From an uncultured Eubacteriales bacterium (lineage in GTDB: Bacteria; Bacillota; Clostridia; Oscillospirales; Oscillospiraceae), in NCBI GenBank assembly GCA_900554855.1, contig USIZ01000125.1, forward strand, positions 1-5,036: a DNA stretch of 5,036 nucleotides, in the 5' to 3' direction. This document shows, piece by piece, positions 5,014 to 5,036 of this stretch. The translations under genes were made by a program, and so were the position numbers. Numbering within the stretch: position 1 is the stretch's first letter; each line of letters begins with the position of its first letter. Below the pieces are notes generated by a model, which worked only from the letters and a program-made list of their open reading frames with translations, did no database searches and was not told where the DNA came from.

Positions 5014-5036
5014 AGATCGGAAGAGCACACGTCTGA
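5014..5036. other. Illumina TruSeq adapter remnant (not genomic)
   Basis: From 5014 the sequence is AGATCGGAAGAGC followed by ACACGTCTGA. These are the first 23 bases of the standard TruSeq index-read adapter, matching at every position. It begins exactly where LeuRS homology breaks off inside the KMSKS region. It should be trimmed, and no biological feature should be drawn over it. Confidence 0.98.

Noticed and set aside
4326..5036. A 236-codon open frame on the plus strand, antisense to leuS.
   Set aside because: LeuRS on the minus strand is unambiguous, and the frame stays open at its end only because it runs into adapter sequence (IGRAHV).

Overview
This is a 5 kb fragment of a GC-rich Bacillota (Firmicutes) genome. 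The gene content and protein style fit Clostridia, probably an Oscillospiraceae-type gut commensal. Support comes from strong AGGAGG-type ribosome binding sites, a YqeG-type HAD phosphatase, a stand-alone rpsU with a textbook sigma-A promoter, an Fe-S class I fumarase/tartrate dehydratase tail and a clostridial-looking LeuRS C-terminus. The lineage is an inference from protein character, not from any search. The right end is not genomic: bases 5014-5036 are Illumina TruSeq adapter, so this is a short-read (probably metagenomic) contig that was not fully trimmed.

Layout. Plus strand, 1-563: the 3' end of a class I hydro-lyase beta subunit, followed by a small three-helix membrane protein that starts at a TTG overlapping the hydro-lyase stop. 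A perfect 16-bp hairpin with A/T tracts on both sides (563-600) ends this unit and also the convergent minus-strand operon. Minus strand, 3039 down to 609: a compact three-gene operon transcribed yqeG (HAD phosphatase), then an endonuclease IV-like TIM barrel, then an M24 Xaa-Pro peptidase. Each junction is a 4-base ATGA stop/start overlap, so translation is probably coupled. Plus strand, 3149-3901: one divergently transcribed protein of unknown function, whose C-terminus resembles the end of GH18-type TIM barrels. Minus strand, 4191-4009: ribosomal protein bS21, with its own promoter (4273-4301), a leader of about 75 nt and an intrinsic terminator (3969-3998) shared with the convergent gene. 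Minus strand, 5013-4350: the last ~220 residues of leucyl-tRNA synthetase, cut by the contig end immediately after the KMSKS motif.

The window is mostly ordinary housekeeping chromosome. I see no mobile element, CRISPR array, tRNA, rRNA or defence system, and no gene-free stretch longer than 300 bases. The longest gaps are 4192-4349 (rpsU leader and promoter), 3040-3148 (divergent promoter region) and 3902-4008 (convergent terminator). The points most worth checking are the adapter tail and the false peptides it creates, the in-frame TGA at the left edge, the divergent metal site of the endonuclease IV-like protein, and the unassigned 250-residue protein.
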